Below, in pieces: positions 16,826-25,383 of a stretch of 64,000 nucleotides of DNA (its first letter is position 1; the number at the start of each line of letters is the position of its first letter). The DNA is from Desulfovibrio sp. GTDB taxonomy: Bacteria; Desulfobacterota; Desulfovibrionia; Desulfovibrionales; Desulfovibrionaceae. The position numbers were made by a program, and so were the translations under genes. A model generated the notes under the pieces. The model was not told where the DNA came from. It did no database searches and saw nothing but the letters and a program-made list of their open reading frames with translations. The DNA is taken from contig JAFXOX010000064.1 in assembly GCA_017528345.1 (NCBI GenBank), positions 1-64,000 on the forward strand, written 5' to 3'.

Positions 16826-18148
16826 ATGAAGAAATGTCTGTGTTTTGTGTTCCTCCAGGTCTTTCTGGCAGCCTTTTGCCTCGCTTCGGCTCAAGCGGCA
16901 CTTAGAGTCGATATCTATGGACCAGGTCAGAACGTTGTGTCCTTGGCTCTTGCCTCACCTCTGCTTGGCCCCAACAAGGAAGCCACGTCTATGGGGCATG
17001 GCCTCCAGTCGCTTGTGCAGCAAAATCTCAGTTTTTTGCCCTTTATGCGTCTGACCGATCCCAAAGCCGTGCTCGGCGGGACCCTGATGGGGGGATATGA
17101 ACCACCGGCTCTTGATTTTAAGCGTTTTCAGCTGGCTGGTGCCGACCTTCTTGTGACGGCCTTTTGGCCTGACGGTGACAGTGGTAGCAAAACTGTACAG
17201 ATGCGGGTTTTTGAAACAAATACCGGCGGCCGTCTTTTTGGCAAGGAGTACTCTAAAGTAACCACAAAGGAACTTCCTGAGGTGGCTGATCGCTTTTGTG
17301 CGGACCTGTTGGAGGCATTGACCGGCAATGGCGCCTTTTTCCGTTCGACCATCGCCTTTACTAAGTCAGCGGGGAAAATGAGTGCCAATGTCTGGCTGAC
17401 CAAACCCACTGGACGTGATTTGCGTCAGATTACCAATATTCAGGGTAAGGCTATGTCTCCTTCCTGGTCGCCAGATGGCCGTTTTATTGTGTTCACCCAC
17501 ATTGACGCAAAATCTCATGCTTTGGGTGTCTGGGACAGCTCCTCACATAAGGTGAGCCGCATACGTTTTCCAAGCAATGTCGTCATTGGTCCCTCCTTCA
17601 CCCCTGGCAATAAGGTGGCGGTCTCCCTCTCCAATGGCAATTATCCTGCCATATTCCTGCTCAATCACGCTTTTAAGAAAGAGCATATGCTTGAGGGGGG
17701 CAATTGTATCAATGTTTCTCCGTCTTTTGACAGTTCAGGCTCGCGCATGGCTTTTACCTCCTCGCGTCTCGGCGGCCCGCAGATCTTTATGAAGGATTTG
17801 GGGAGTGGTTCTGTGACACGCGTGAGCATGAATGGTGGCTACAATTCCGAGCCCAATATTTCTCCTGATGGTACACTTGTGGTCTACAGCCGCATGACTG
17901 AATACGGTAACCGCATCTTTGTTCAGGACATGGTGACCGGTGAGGAGCGGCAGGTGACCTTTGGTCCCGGCAGCGATGAACAACCGTCTTTTTGTGCTGA
18001 CAGCTATTTTATCGCCTTTACCTCCTCTCGTGGTGGCGGACGCAACATCTATCTGACCACGCGCCATGGCGGGGATGCCAAGAAAATTCCCACAGGTGGA
18101 GGCTCGGCTTCTTTCCCGCGCTGGGGACAGGGTGGGGAAAAGAAATAA
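16826..18148 (+). CDS. tolB: Tol-Pal system beta-propeller protein TolB
   Basis: TolB is the periplasmic propeller that binds Pal and links it to TolA during outer-membrane constriction. The 440-residue protein has a signal peptide ending in LASAQA, an N-terminal domain to about residue 170, then WD-like blades with repeated segments of the type SPSWSPDGRFIVFTH, SPSFDSSGSRMAFTS and NISPDGTLVVYS. A TTG lies 3 nt before the chosen ATG. There is no local Shine-Dalgarno; the structured leader may provide one. A promoter-like match lies upstream, so tolB-pal may be expressed apart from tolQRA. Confidence 0.95.
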   Translation: MKKCLCFVFLQVFLAAFCLASAQAALRVDIYGPGQNVVSLALASPLLGPNKEATSMGHGLQSLVQQNLSFLPFMRLTDPKAVLGGTLMGGYEPPALDFKRFQLAGADLLVTAFWPDGDSGSKTVQMRVFETNTGGRLFGKEYSKVTTKELPEVADRFCADLLEALTGNGAFFRSTIAFTKSAGKMSANVWLTKPTGRDLRQITNIQGKAMSPSWSPDGRFIVFTHIDAKSHALGVWDSSSHKVSRIRFPSNVVIGPSFTPGNKVAVSLSNGNYPAIFLLNHAFKKEHMLEGGNCINVSPSFDSSGSRMAFTSSRLGGPQIFMKDLGSGSVTRVSMNGGYNSEPNISPDGTLVVYSRMTEYGNRIFVQDMVTGEERQVTFGPGSDEQPSFCADSYFIAFTSSRGGGRNIYLTTRHGGDAKKIPTGGGSASFPRWGQGGEKK

Positions 18149-18201
18149 TACGCTTTGCTTGTGAACGGTAAAAAAAATTTGCTTTGAGTCGAGATTTCAC
18201 C

Positions 18202-18229
18202 TTGACAAAGCTACAGGGCCCGCTACTAT
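18202..18229 (+). promoter_or_regulatory. Promoter of pal
   Basis: TTGACA (18202-18207) and TACTAT (18224-18229) are 16 bp apart, about 75 nt before the pal start. This is one of the best consensus matches in the window and fits independent, strong expression of pal. Confidence 0.7.
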
Positions 18230-18303
18230 CTCTTGGCGTTGATCAGGGGATCAAACGTTGCTTTTAAGGAACGTTCTTTTAATAGCTGTTCAGGAGGACT
18301 GAC

Positions 18304-18771
18304 ATGAAACGTTTCACTCTGGTACTGGCTTTGGTACTGTCTTTGGCCGCTGGCTTTGGCTGCGCAAAAAAACAGCAGTCTGAACCCGGTTATGATGATG
18401 GCATGAGCGCTGAAATGAATGCCGCCATTCAGCAGATCACCGATGGCCGTGTCTATTTTGCCTTTGACAAGTACACCATTCTGCCCGAGGGCAAGGAAGT
18501 GCTGCGCAATAAGGCTGAACTCATGAAGAAATTCCCCAGCATTCGCGTGCGTATCGAAGGCAACTGCGACGAACGTGGTACGCAGGAATACAACCTGGCT
18601 CTCGGCGAGCGCCGTGCCAATGCTGCTCGTGAATTCCTGACCTCTTTGGGTGTCAATGCTGCTCAGATGGAAACCATTAGCTATGGTAAGGAAAACCCGG
18701 CTGTGCAGGGTTCTGGCGAAGCCGTGTGGCAGCAGAACCGTCGTGACGATTTCCGCGTGACCGCTCACTAG
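18304..18771 (+). CDS. pal: Peptidoglycan-associated lipoprotein Pal
   Basis: Pal is anchored in the outer membrane by its lipid and binds peptidoglycan through an OmpA-type domain. The 155-residue protein has a signal peptide ending in the lipobox AGFGC (Cys near residue 20), a short tether, and an OmpA domain from about residue 50. The domain contains FDKYTILPEGKEVL, IRIEGNCDERGTQEYNLALG and ERRANAAREFL. Arg/Asp residues for diaminopimelate binding are in these motifs. The ribosome-binding site AGGAGG is strong, and a dedicated promoter and terminator flank the gene. Confidence 0.97.
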   Translation: MKRFTLVLALVLSLAAGFGCAKKQQSEPGYDDGMSAEMNAAIQQITDGRVYFAFDKYTILPEGKEVLRNKAELMKKFPSIRVRIEGNCDERGTQEYNLALGERRANAAREFLTSLGVNAAQMETISYGKENPAVQGSGEAVWQQNRRDDFRVTAH

Positions 18772-18806
18772 GCGACATCGTCCAGTACCGGGCACTTAGT
18801 TTTGGT

Positions 18807-18839
18807 AAAGACCGCAGCCACTGGTTGCGGTCTTTTTTT
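18807..18839 (+). terminator. Rho-independent terminator of pal
   Basis: AAAGACCGCA and TGCGGTCTTT form a ten-pair stem with a short loop followed by a T-run. It lies 36 nt after the pal stop. Confidence 0.92.
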
Positions 18840-19197
18840 GTCAAAAAATTTATACTGCTCCAGTTGCGGCATGCAGTCGACAAGCGCTGAGCTTTCCTGT
18901 AGATTTCTGCCCACTCCGCTTTTTTCAGAGCTAGCACGGCGAGTTGGTCGTGAGTACCATGCTGTCCGCCTGTGGAGAGTTGACGTATGTACAAACGTAC
19001 GATGCCGAACGTCAAAGCTTTATCTTCCGTGCCACGGGGAAACAGCACGAAACATACTAAGGACACGTAGCCTTAGAGAAAGAATGGGGCGTTTGCCAGG
19101 TGATGGGCATTCGGTCATTGTGACGGTATGTCCTGCAAATACTGGTGTGGTCTCAGTCTGATGGCTATGCAGCGCAATATTGACCAGGGAAATAAAT
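18840..19197 (+). other. Gene-free stretch between pal and the zinc-ribbon/Yip1 gene
   Basis: About 360 nt without a convincing gene. Short open frames on both strands lack ribosome-binding sites and recognisable products. A near-palindrome around 18980-19015 (TTGACGTA and later GAACGTCAA) is visible, and promoter-like TTGTGA/TACTGG boxes occur near 19117-19144, but neither is strong. I can assign nothing firm here. Confidence 0.5.
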
Positions 19198-19254
19198 TGA
19201 GGCAGCGTTTCCTCCCCTGTTTGAACGCAGGGGTTACCACGCTGAATGTTTTTG
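19198..19254 (+). promoter_or_regulatory. Structured leader (GAGG-hairpin-start) before the 19.3 kb gene
   Basis: GAGG (19199-19202, preceded by T) abuts stem CAGCGT (19203-19208) / ACGCTG (19239-19244). The internal loop is TTCCT opposite TTACC, the apical stem CCCCTG/CAGGGG. Ten nucleotides, AATGTTTTTG, follow before ATG at 19255. Stem, internal loop and spacing repeat those of the tolB leader, while the apical stem has a different sequence with pairing kept. Confidence 0.65.
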
Positions 19255-20169
19255 ATGAAGATCATCTGCCCGGACTGTGCGTTTACCAAGGATGTCGCAA
19301 GGGAAGATTTGCCCGCTAAAACAGTCATTGTCACCTGCCCTGTCTGTGACTGCCGTTTTCGCTTTTCACCAGAGCAGGGTGTGCTGGAGACGCTGCGACC
19401 TGGTAATGTCACCGATGATCCACTGCCTGATGGTGCCATTGTCATCAAAAGTGAAAAACCTGAGCAGGAGAGGCAACGTCCTACAGAAAAAGAGCTAGAT
19501 CAGACTGAATCGATAGAGACGACGCAAACGCAGAGATCTTCCTCAGTAAGACCTGACACGCTTCAGAATGCCAGTAATCCCTGGGACCATGCTCCTGGCC
19601 GCATCGGCTGGTTTGCCTCCTTCTATCAGACCTGCATGCGCGTCATGTTTGCCGCGCCGCGTTTTTTTGCGGCTCTTTCCCATCGCAAAGGAGTCAATGC
19701 CGCTCTGATTTTTTATCTCATAGTCTGTTGTATTGAGCTTTTGGCAAGCTTTATCTGGATGAATATCTTCCGCACAGCCATGGCTGATGCCTCAGATCCT
19801 CAGCTTAAATCCCTGCTGCAGCTCCTTGCTCCTGAGGGCAATATGCTCTTCTTTCTTCTGCAGCAACTCGCTTTTGCCACAATCAAGGTCTATCTGACCA
19901 GTGGTCTTTTTTATCTCGTCTTTAGCCTTCTTGCGCCCAAAAAAAATAGTTTTTCCCTGCTTTTCCAAGTCACAGCCTACAGCGTGGCACCTCAGGTCCT
20001 CTCCGTAGTGCCCATAGTTGGCAATGTGGCGGGTTCTCTCTGGAGTCTGGCCTGTCTTGCCATTGGATTACGCCGGGCCCTTTCTCTTTCCTGGCCGCAG
20101 ATTATGGCGGGTTTTCTTCCTTTTATTCTGCTGTTTTCGGCGACCCTGCACTATATTGGTCTGTTTTGA
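19255..20169 (+). CDS. Zinc-ribbon protein with Yip1-type membrane domain
   Basis: A 304-residue protein. The N-terminus carries a short zinc-ribbon of the MJ0042 type (MKIICPDCAF then VTCPVCDCRF, four cysteines in two CxxC pairs). A polar linker follows, then about five membrane helices from residue 130. The segment GLFYLVFSLLAPKKNSFSLL with VAPQVLSVVPIVG is typical of Yip1 domains (PF04893). ATG at 19246 is in frame, but ATG at 19255 gives the usual MKI start and fits the leader spacing. The role is unknown. It stands 15 nt before the next lipoprotein gene, so they form a pair. Confidence 0.8.
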   Translation: MKIICPDCAFTKDVAREDLPAKTVIVTCPVCDCRFRFSPEQGVLETLRPGNVTDDPLPDGAIVIKSEKPEQERQRPTEKELDQTESIETTQTQRSSSVRPDTLQNASNPWDHAPGRIGWFASFYQTCMRVMFAAPRFFAALSHRKGVNAALIFYLIVCCIELLASFIWMNIFRTAMADASDPQLKSLLQLLAPEGNMLFFLLQQLAFATIKVYLTSGLFYLVFSLLAPKKNSFSLLFQVTAYSVAPQVLSVVPIVGNVAGSLWSLACLAIGLRRALSLSWPQIMAGFLPFILLFSATLHYIGLF

Positions 20170-20184
20170 ACAAAAGGACGTGCC

Positions 20185-20901
20185 ATGCGCTCTCTTTTCA
20201 GTCTTTGTCTTGGCCTGCTTTTTTTGACCCTCTCGTGTACGCACACACCCGACGACAGTCGTATTGAGCGCGATGTGACCGGAGATTTTGGCACCCCCTT
20301 CCAGATTCAAATCGATAATCACGTTCGTCGCCAGCCTCCGGCGATCTCCGTTGCTCCGCAGGGGCGGGCCGGTCACAGGCCCAAGGCCGTCTTTGTGCCT
20401 CTGCGCATGACGCAGCAGATCAATGGTGCAGCGAGTTTCAGCAGCCTTATTTCCCGGCAGTTCTGGCAGATCTGGCTGAGTCTCAGCATCTTCGACACTC
20501 TTGAGTATGTGGAGACACCATACCCCTATACCCCTGAAATGGCCCTAGAGATTGGCCGGCGCAAAGGGGCAGAACTTGTTGTGGGTGGCTATATCCACCA
20601 CTATTTTGATGGAGGAGTAGGCGGGGTTAGCAGTATTTCTCTTGCCTGCGAGATCTATGAAGTCAAAAGTGGTGTCCTGCTCTGGTCCATGGCCCAGGGG
20701 GGCATGATGGAAGCCAGGCAGGTGCACGATTTTTATCTCTTTTCCGTCAAGGAACGTAATCCGGGGGATCCAGCGGGTCTTATTGTGCGTTCGCTGGCCT
20801 GGGATATGGGACATGTGCTGATGCGCTGGATTGATCCAGGGATGGCTCGCAAAACAGAAAAACCCAAACGTTCTTCAGTCCTGGATGGGTCAGCGTTTTA
20901 A
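20185..20901 (+). CDS. Conserved lipoprotein, unknown function
   Basis: A 238-residue protein with a lipoprotein signal peptide (MRSLFSLCLGLLFLTLSCTH, cleavage before Cys18). The mature part contains PLRMTQQINGAASFSSLISRQ and an alpha/beta segment RKGAELVVGGYIHHYFDGG followed by SLACEIYEVKSGVLLWSMAQ. This resembles periplasmic lipoproteins whose C-terminal half is a TolB N-terminal-like or CsgG-like fold; I infer this from pattern only. The ribosome-binding site AAGGA is present. A strong hairpin-like repeat follows the stop. It is likely cotranscribed with the Yip1-type gene. Confidence 0.7.
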   Translation: MRSLFSLCLGLLFLTLSCTHTPDDSRIERDVTGDFGTPFQIQIDNHVRRQPPAISVAPQGRAGHRPKAVFVPLRMTQQINGAASFSSLISRQFWQIWLSLSIFDTLEYVETPYPYTPEMALEIGRRKGAELVVGGYIHHYFDGGVGGVSSISLACEIYEVKSGVLLWSMAQGGMMEARQVHDFYLFSVKERNPGDPAGLIVRSLAWDMGHVLMRWIDPGMARKTEKPKRSSVLDGSAF

Positions 20902-20961
20902 GCGTCAGCGTGAGGAAGACGCTTGTCAAAGATGGGGACAAAAGCCTTGGAATCAGCCTTA

Positions 20962-20992
20962 TTGACAGGGCAAAAAGCCGATTTGCTGTCAA
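20962..20992 (+). repeat. Inverted repeat upstream of yajC
   Basis: TTGACA..GCAAA and TTTGC TGTCAA form 11 pairs with a two-base bulge and a seven-base loop. It lies 150 nt before yajC and could be an operator or a transcript end for the upstream lipoprotein. No T-run follows. Confidence 0.4.
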
Positions 20993-21144
20993 AATCACAG
21001 CGCAGGCCTACAGGCCTACTTTGAGACTTGTCAATTTTGTGCGCAAAGGGTAACATAACTCTTTTGCAGTCAACAGCTGTGCAGACTTTGCGTTCAGAGG
21101 CTCTGCCTCAGCCAAGGTGCTCAGCCTAAACGGAGGAAGCCGAG

Positions 21145-21516
21145 ATGTTCGAATCACTGGCCTTTGCCATGGGTGCCCCGCAGGGGACGGCACAAGCAGG
21201 TGGCGGCATGGGTATGCTCGCAAGTCTGATGCCTTTTATCCTGATGTTTGTCATCTTCTGGTTCTTGTTGATCAGACCTCAGCAGAAGCGGGCGAAAGAG
21301 CATCGTAACATGCTTGACAATCTTAAGTGCGGGGACAAGATCATCACTCAGAGTGGTCTCATCGGGGTCATTGTGGAACTTGAGAAGGAAGAACTGACGC
21401 TGGAATGCGGCACTTCCAAACTGAGAATGTCGAGAGCAGCCATCGGCGGAGTCCTTTCTGACAAGAAAGGCAAAGCCGAAAAAAATGCGAAAAAAGACGA
21501 TCCTGAAAAAAAATAA
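21145..21516 (+). CDS. yajC: Preprotein translocase subunit YajC
   Basis: YajC is a small single-span membrane protein that associates with SecDF. The 123-residue protein has a hydrophobic helix (MPFILMFVIFWFLLIRPQQKR) followed by the typical cytoplasmic block LKCGDKIITQSGLIG and a lysine-rich C-terminal tail. The ribosome-binding site CGGAGGA precedes ATG. secD begins 24 nt later, the standard yajC-secD-secF order. Confidence 0.96.
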   Translation: MFESLAFAMGAPQGTAQAGGGMGMLASLMPFILMFVIFWFLLIRPQQKRAKEHRNMLDNLKCGDKIITQSGLIGVIVELEKEELTLECGTSKLRMSRAAIGGVLSDKKGKAEKNAKKDDPEKK

Positions 21517-21540
21517 CGATCTCTTGCAACGAGGTGCAGA

Positions 21541-23109
21541 ATGGGTGCGCGCTGGCGTCTGGCCATTGCCTTGGCTGTCTTTATCCTCTCACTCTTCTAC
21601 GCGGCTCCGAGTTTTTTGGGGCGCGACCTTTCCTTTTTGCCGGAGAGTCGGGTTAATCTCGGTCTCGACCTGCGTGGAGGTATACATCTGACACTGGGTG
21701 TGGATGTGCAAAAGGCGGTGAGTAATACGCTGGCCATTCTTGGCCAGGATCTGCGCAGACAGGCGCAGGAAGAACGCTTTGCCGTACTCAGGCCAAGAGT
21801 GATCGGCGCATCAACTCTTGAATTCATTGTGCCACGAGCAGAGCACGAAGAAAAACTCAAGGCTCTTGTTAGTCGCCAATTCCCTCAACTTGAGCTTGAA
21901 GAAGGAAAACGCGCGGAAAACGGCCAAGTGCGTTTTACCGCGCATTTCAGTGACGCTGAGGTAACTCGTCTTGAGAACATGGCTCTGGATCAGGCTCTTA
22001 AGACGATCCGCAACCGTATTGATCAATTTGGCGTAGCCGAGCCCGATATCCGCAAACAGGCGGACAACCGCATTCAGATTCAGCTGCCTGGCGTCTCTGA
22101 TCCGAAGCGTGCTGTGCAGATCATAGGGCAGACTGCGCATCTCGAGTTCCACCTGGTACGCGATGATGTTGAACCAGAGCGTACAGTTCTGCCATCCGGT
22201 GTTGTTTCATTACCCTACGAGGAGAAGGGTGAGCGCGAAGGCAAAAAGCGCATGCTGGCCATTGAACGTGACGCCATGCTTACAGGTGAGGACGTGGACG
22301 ATGCCAGACCGGCTTTTGACCAAATGAATCAACCCTATGTTTCCCTGACCTTCAATAGTCGCGGTGGACGTATCTTTGAGAAAATCACCGGGGAAAATGT
22401 GGGCCGGCGTATGGCCATAGTCCTGGATGGCAAGATCTATTCAGCGCCGGTCATCCGTGAGCGAATTGGCGGAGGCCGCTGCAGTATTTCCGGAAGCTTT
22501 ACGACAGAAGAGGCTCAGGATCTAGCTATCGTGCTTAGGGCTGGATCTCTGCCAGCTCCGGTCTCTGTCCTTGAGGAACGTACTGTGGGTCCTTCCCTCG
22601 GCAAGGAATCCATTGACAGCGGTATTTCTGCGTCTCTAGTGGGCGCTTTTCTGGTTCTGGCTTTTATGGCCGTTTACTACGGCCTTTCAGGCGTGATTGC
22701 CGACGTCATGCTTGTCTTTACCATCCTTATCCTTTTTGCCGGCATGGGAGCCTTTGGCGCGACGCTGACTCTGCCTGGCATTGCTGGTATTGTTTTGACC
22801 ATCGGCATGAGTGTGGACGCCAATGTGCTCATTTTTGAGCGTATCCGAGAAGAACTGCGAGCCGGTTTCTCCCCGCTGGCCGCCGTTAAGGCTGGCTTTG
22901 AGCGTGCGGCCATCGCCATCATCGACTCCAACCTGACGACCATTATCACGGCTGTGATTCTCTATCAGTTTGGCACAGGCCCAGTACGTGGTTTTGCCGT
23001 GACCCTTTCCCTTGGTATTCTGGCCTCAATGTTCACGGCCATTTTTGTCTCGCGTGCGATTTTTGAAGTCTGGGCCAGGCGGGCCGGTTCCCGCGGCCTG
23101 AGCATCTAA
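21541..23109 (+). CDS. secD: Protein translocase subunit SecD
   Basis: SecD uses the proton gradient to help preproteins leave the SecYEG channel on the periplasmic side. The 522-residue protein has TM1, a large periplasmic region with NLGLDLRGGIHL and AEPDIRKQADNRIQIQLPGV, and a C-terminal five-helix RND-type block. That block includes GMSVDANVLIFERIREELR with the conserved Asp for proton transfer. Length is slightly below the E. coli protein. ATG follows GAGG. secF starts 14 nt downstream. Confidence 0.97.
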   Translation: MGARWRLAIALAVFILSLFYAAPSFLGRDLSFLPESRVNLGLDLRGGIHLTLGVDVQKAVSNTLAILGQDLRRQAQEERFAVLRPRVIGASTLEFIVPRAEHEEKLKALVSRQFPQLELEEGKRAENGQVRFTAHFSDAEVTRLENMALDQALKTIRNRIDQFGVAEPDIRKQADNRIQIQLPGVSDPKRAVQIIGQTAHLEFHLVRDDVEPERTVLPSGVVSLPYEEKGEREGKKRMLAIERDAMLTGEDVDDARPAFDQMNQPYVSLTFNSRGGRIFEKITGENVGRRMAIVLDGKIYSAPVIRERIGGGRCSISGSFTTEEAQDLAIVLRAGSLPAPVSVLEERTVGPSLGKESIDSGISASLVGAFLVLAFMAVYYGLSGVIADVMLVFTILILFAGMGAFGATLTLPGIAGIVLTIGMSVDANVLIFERIREELRAGFSPLAAVKAGFERAAIAIIDSNLTTIITAVILYQFGTGPVRGFAVTLSLGILASMFTAIFVSRAIFEVWARRAGSRGLSI

Positions 23110-23123
23110 CCTGGGGAGTCTCT

Positions 23124-24227
23124 ATGCCTTTTCAAATTGTCAAACCCAATACCAAGATCGATTTTGTCGGCAAACGCTATATAGCCTATGCCTTCTCGAT
23201 ATTGATGCTGCTTCTGGGATTGTACTCCTGCCTTTTTGGCAAAGGCTTAAATCTTGGCATTGACTTCGCAGGTGGTGTCATCGTCCAAGTTGGCTTTGAG
23301 AAGAGCGTGGAAGATGAAGCGCTCAAGAAAAGCATGGATGTACCGGATTTACCCGGTATCAGCACACAGCGTTTTGGAGATGGTGACCGCAATTTTCTGC
23401 TGCGTTTTTCCAAAAGCCAAGATGGTGATGCCAGCGCTCTTCGCGACCGGGTTGTCCAGCAGCTTGCCAAGTCTTTTCCTGATAATGCTGCTGTCATTGA
23501 GCGTATGGAAATGGTTGGTCCAAAGGTTGGCGATGATCTGAAAAACAAGGCCTTAAGTGCTCTGTACTATGCCATTCTTTTGATAGCCGTGTACATTTCC
23601 GGCCGTTTTGAGCATCGCTGGTTGGCTGCGGCCGTCATGGCAGCCATTCTTTGGGGTTGCATGTATGCGGTGAGTTCCATTCTGACTCTTTCCATGGGCT
23701 GGCTTGTGCTGGTAGCGCTTTTTATTACGCTAGCAACCTGTTATTTCCTGCGATTGCATTTTGCGCTTGGTGCCATCATAGCTCTGATCCATGACGTTTT
23801 CATTACCACAGGTTTTCTTTCGCTTGCGGGTGTCGATATTGACCTCAACGTCATTGCCGCGCTTTTGACCATCATTGGTTACTCGCTCAACGATACCATC
23901 ATTATTTACGACCGTTTGCGCGAAAATCTCAGGAAGCATCCTGATTACAGTTTCAAGCAAATTATCAATAACAGTGTCAATCAGACCCTGTCCCGTACCG
24001 TGATCACAAGTGGTACAACCATTGCCGCAGCTTTGGCTCTGTACTTCCTGGGTGGCGGCGTGATCCATGCCTTTGCCATGGCCATGCTCATCGGTGTGAT
24101 TGTCGGTACCTTCTCCTCCATCTATATTTCCTCTTCACTTCTGCTCTTACTGGGTTCAAGTGATGAATACAAAAAGTCGCAGAAGGAAGAAGAATACGAA
24201 CGACCAGGAGAACACGGTATCGTCTAG
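23124..24227 (+). CDS. secF: Protein translocase subunit SecF
   Basis: SecF completes the SecDF pump. The 367-residue protein has TM1, the periplasmic GLNLGIDFAGGVIVQVGF segment and a C-terminal block with ALIHDVFITTGFLSL and GYSLNDTIIIYDRLREN, the SecF counterpart of the SecD motif. The C-terminus is charged. A terminator follows 22 nt after the stop, so yajC-secDF is a closed unit. Confidence 0.97.
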   Translation: MPFQIVKPNTKIDFVGKRYIAYAFSILMLLLGLYSCLFGKGLNLGIDFAGGVIVQVGFEKSVEDEALKKSMDVPDLPGISTQRFGDGDRNFLLRFSKSQDGDASALRDRVVQQLAKSFPDNAAVIERMEMVGPKVGDDLKNKALSALYYAILLIAVYISGRFEHRWLAAAVMAAILWGCMYAVSSILTLSMGWLVLVALFITLATCYFLRLHFALGAIIALIHDVFITTGFLSLAGVDIDLNVIAALLTIIGYSLNDTIIIYDRLRENLRKHPDYSFKQIINNSVNQTLSRTVITSGTTIAAALALYFLGGGVIHAFAMAMLIGVIVGTFSSIYISSSLLLLLGSSDEYKKSQKEEEYERPGEHGIV

Positions 24228-24248
24228 AGACGCCTTTTTGCCCTTTGC

Positions 24249-24282
24249 AAGGTCGCAGTGCATAGCATTGCGGCCTTTTTTT
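24249..24282 (+). terminator. Terminator after secF
   Basis: GGTCGCA and TGCGGCC pair (one G-T) around a short loop and are followed by seven T residues. Confidence 0.85.
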
Positions 24283-24287
24283 GTGGC

Positions 24288-24315
24288 TTGACTGGCGGAC
24301 AGACGGTATTAGATA
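24288..24315 (+). promoter_or_regulatory. Promoter of the cbpA-cbpM-clpB operon
   Basis: TTGACT (24288-24293) and TAGATA (24310-24315) with 16 bp between. The -35 context CTTGAC would also suit a heat-shock sigma factor, but the -10 box looks like sigma70. Consensus match only. Confidence 0.5.
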
Positions 24316-24320
24316 TGCTT

Positions 24321-24352
24321 CAGGCGGCAAAGATCTCGGACCTTGCCGCCTG
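24321..24352 (+). repeat. Perfect 10-bp inverted repeat in the cbpA leader
   Basis: CAGGCGGCAA (24321-24330) and TTGCCGCCTG (24343-24352) flank a 12-nt spacer, just after the likely transcription start and 43 nt before cbpA. It may be an RNA hairpin or an operator for a chaperone-operon regulator. It does not match the CIRCE sequence. Confidence 0.6.
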
Positions 24353-24395
24353 AATGCTCTGGCGGATGCCTCTGCCAGATGCCGAGGAGATAAGC

Positions 24396-25346
24396 ATGGC
24401 CGCAACCTACAAAGACTACTACAAATTGCTCGGCGTTGAGCGCAATGCCTCGGATCAGGACATTGCTCATGCCTTCAAAAAACAGGCGCGAAAATATCAT
24501 CCTGATCTCAATCCCAACAATAAACAGGCTGAGGAGCGCTTCAAGGAAGTCAATGAAGCCTATGAAGTCCTCAAGGATCCCGAAAAACGCAGGCTCTATG
24601 ATCAGCTTGGCTCCAACTGGAAACAGGGACAGGCTTTTGGTGAACCCGGCTTTGAAGGCACGCATTTTACCTTTAATGGTCGCAGTTTTGACGGATCAGG
24701 TTTTTCAGACTTTTTCGAATCGCTTTTTGGCAACCACAGTGGAGGCGGTTTCGGGCAAAGCGGTTTTGGTGGCGGCCGTTCCTTTGGCCCAGACCCCTTT
24801 GGCGGCTTTTCTTCCAAACCTAGACGCGGCCGTGACGTAGAAAGCGAACTTGCTCTGACCCTGGAAGAAGTTGTGCGTGGCGGTCTTAGACAGGTGACCA
24901 TAGCCACACCCAACGGACCCAAGAGTCTGGAAGTCAAATTGCCTCCGGGAATTGCCGAAGGCAAGAAACTGAGGCTTTCAGGTCAGGGGGATACGGTTCT
25001 GGGCGGCACGGCCGGAGATCTCTTTTTGCAGATCCGCTATAAGCCGCATGAACGATTTCGCGTCCAGGGCAAGGATCTTATCTGTGATCTGCCTTTGAGC
25101 CCGTGGGAAGCGGTGCTTGGCACTCGTGCGGATGTGGCAACCCTAGAAGGCAGCGTGGAACTTTCCATTCCCGCCGGTACGAGTTCCGGCCGTAAGTTCC
25201 GCCTGCGTGGCAAGGGGCTTGGCAGTCCTTCTAGCCGAGGCGATATTCTCGTGCAGGTGATGATCAAGGTTCCGGCGACAGTCACAGATGAGGAACAGCG
25301 GCTCTGGGAAGAGCTAGCTAGACAGTCGTCTTTCAAGGCACGCTGA
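24396..25346 (+). CDS. cbpA: DnaJ-type co-chaperone (CbpA-like)
   Basis: A J-domain protein that stimulates DnaK ATPase. The J domain covers about residues 5-70 (YYKLLGVERNASDQDIAHAF, with KYHPDLNP containing the HPD motif). A Gly/Phe-rich segment (about 95-145) follows, then the C-terminal substrate domain without a zinc-finger, which makes it CbpA/DnaJ class II rather than DnaJ. The 316-residue length fits. ATG at 24396 has GAGGAG. A cbpM-like gene and clpB follow, as in a stress operon. Confidence 0.92.
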   Translation: MAATYKDYYKLLGVERNASDQDIAHAFKKQARKYHPDLNPNNKQAEERFKEVNEAYEVLKDPEKRRLYDQLGSNWKQGQAFGEPGFEGTHFTFNGRSFDGSGFSDFFESLFGNHSGGGFGQSGFGGGRSFGPDPFGGFSSKPRRGRDVESELALTLEEVVRGGLRQVTIATPNGPKSLEVKLPPGIAEGKKLRLSGQGDTVLGGTAGDLFLQIRYKPHERFRVQGKDLICDLPLSPWEAVLGTRADVATLEGSVELSIPAGTSSGRKFRLRGKGLGSPSSRGDILVQVMIKVPATVTDEEQRLWEELARQSSFKAR

Positions 25347-25361
25347 GTCGAAGACTCAGCG
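25341..25361 (+). repeat. Hairpin over the cbpA stop codon
   Basis: CGCTGAGTC-GAA-GACTCAGCG is a perfect nine-pair stem with a three-base loop that includes the cbpA stop. No T-run follows. It may adjust downstream expression or RNA stability. Confidence 0.55.
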
Positions 25362-25383
25362 CGAAAGCAGATAGGGTGAACAT

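Noticed and set aside
18677-19066. A minus-strand frame across the pal 3' end and the gap
   Set aside because: It overlaps the pal coding end and its terminator; no family pattern or ribosome-binding site.
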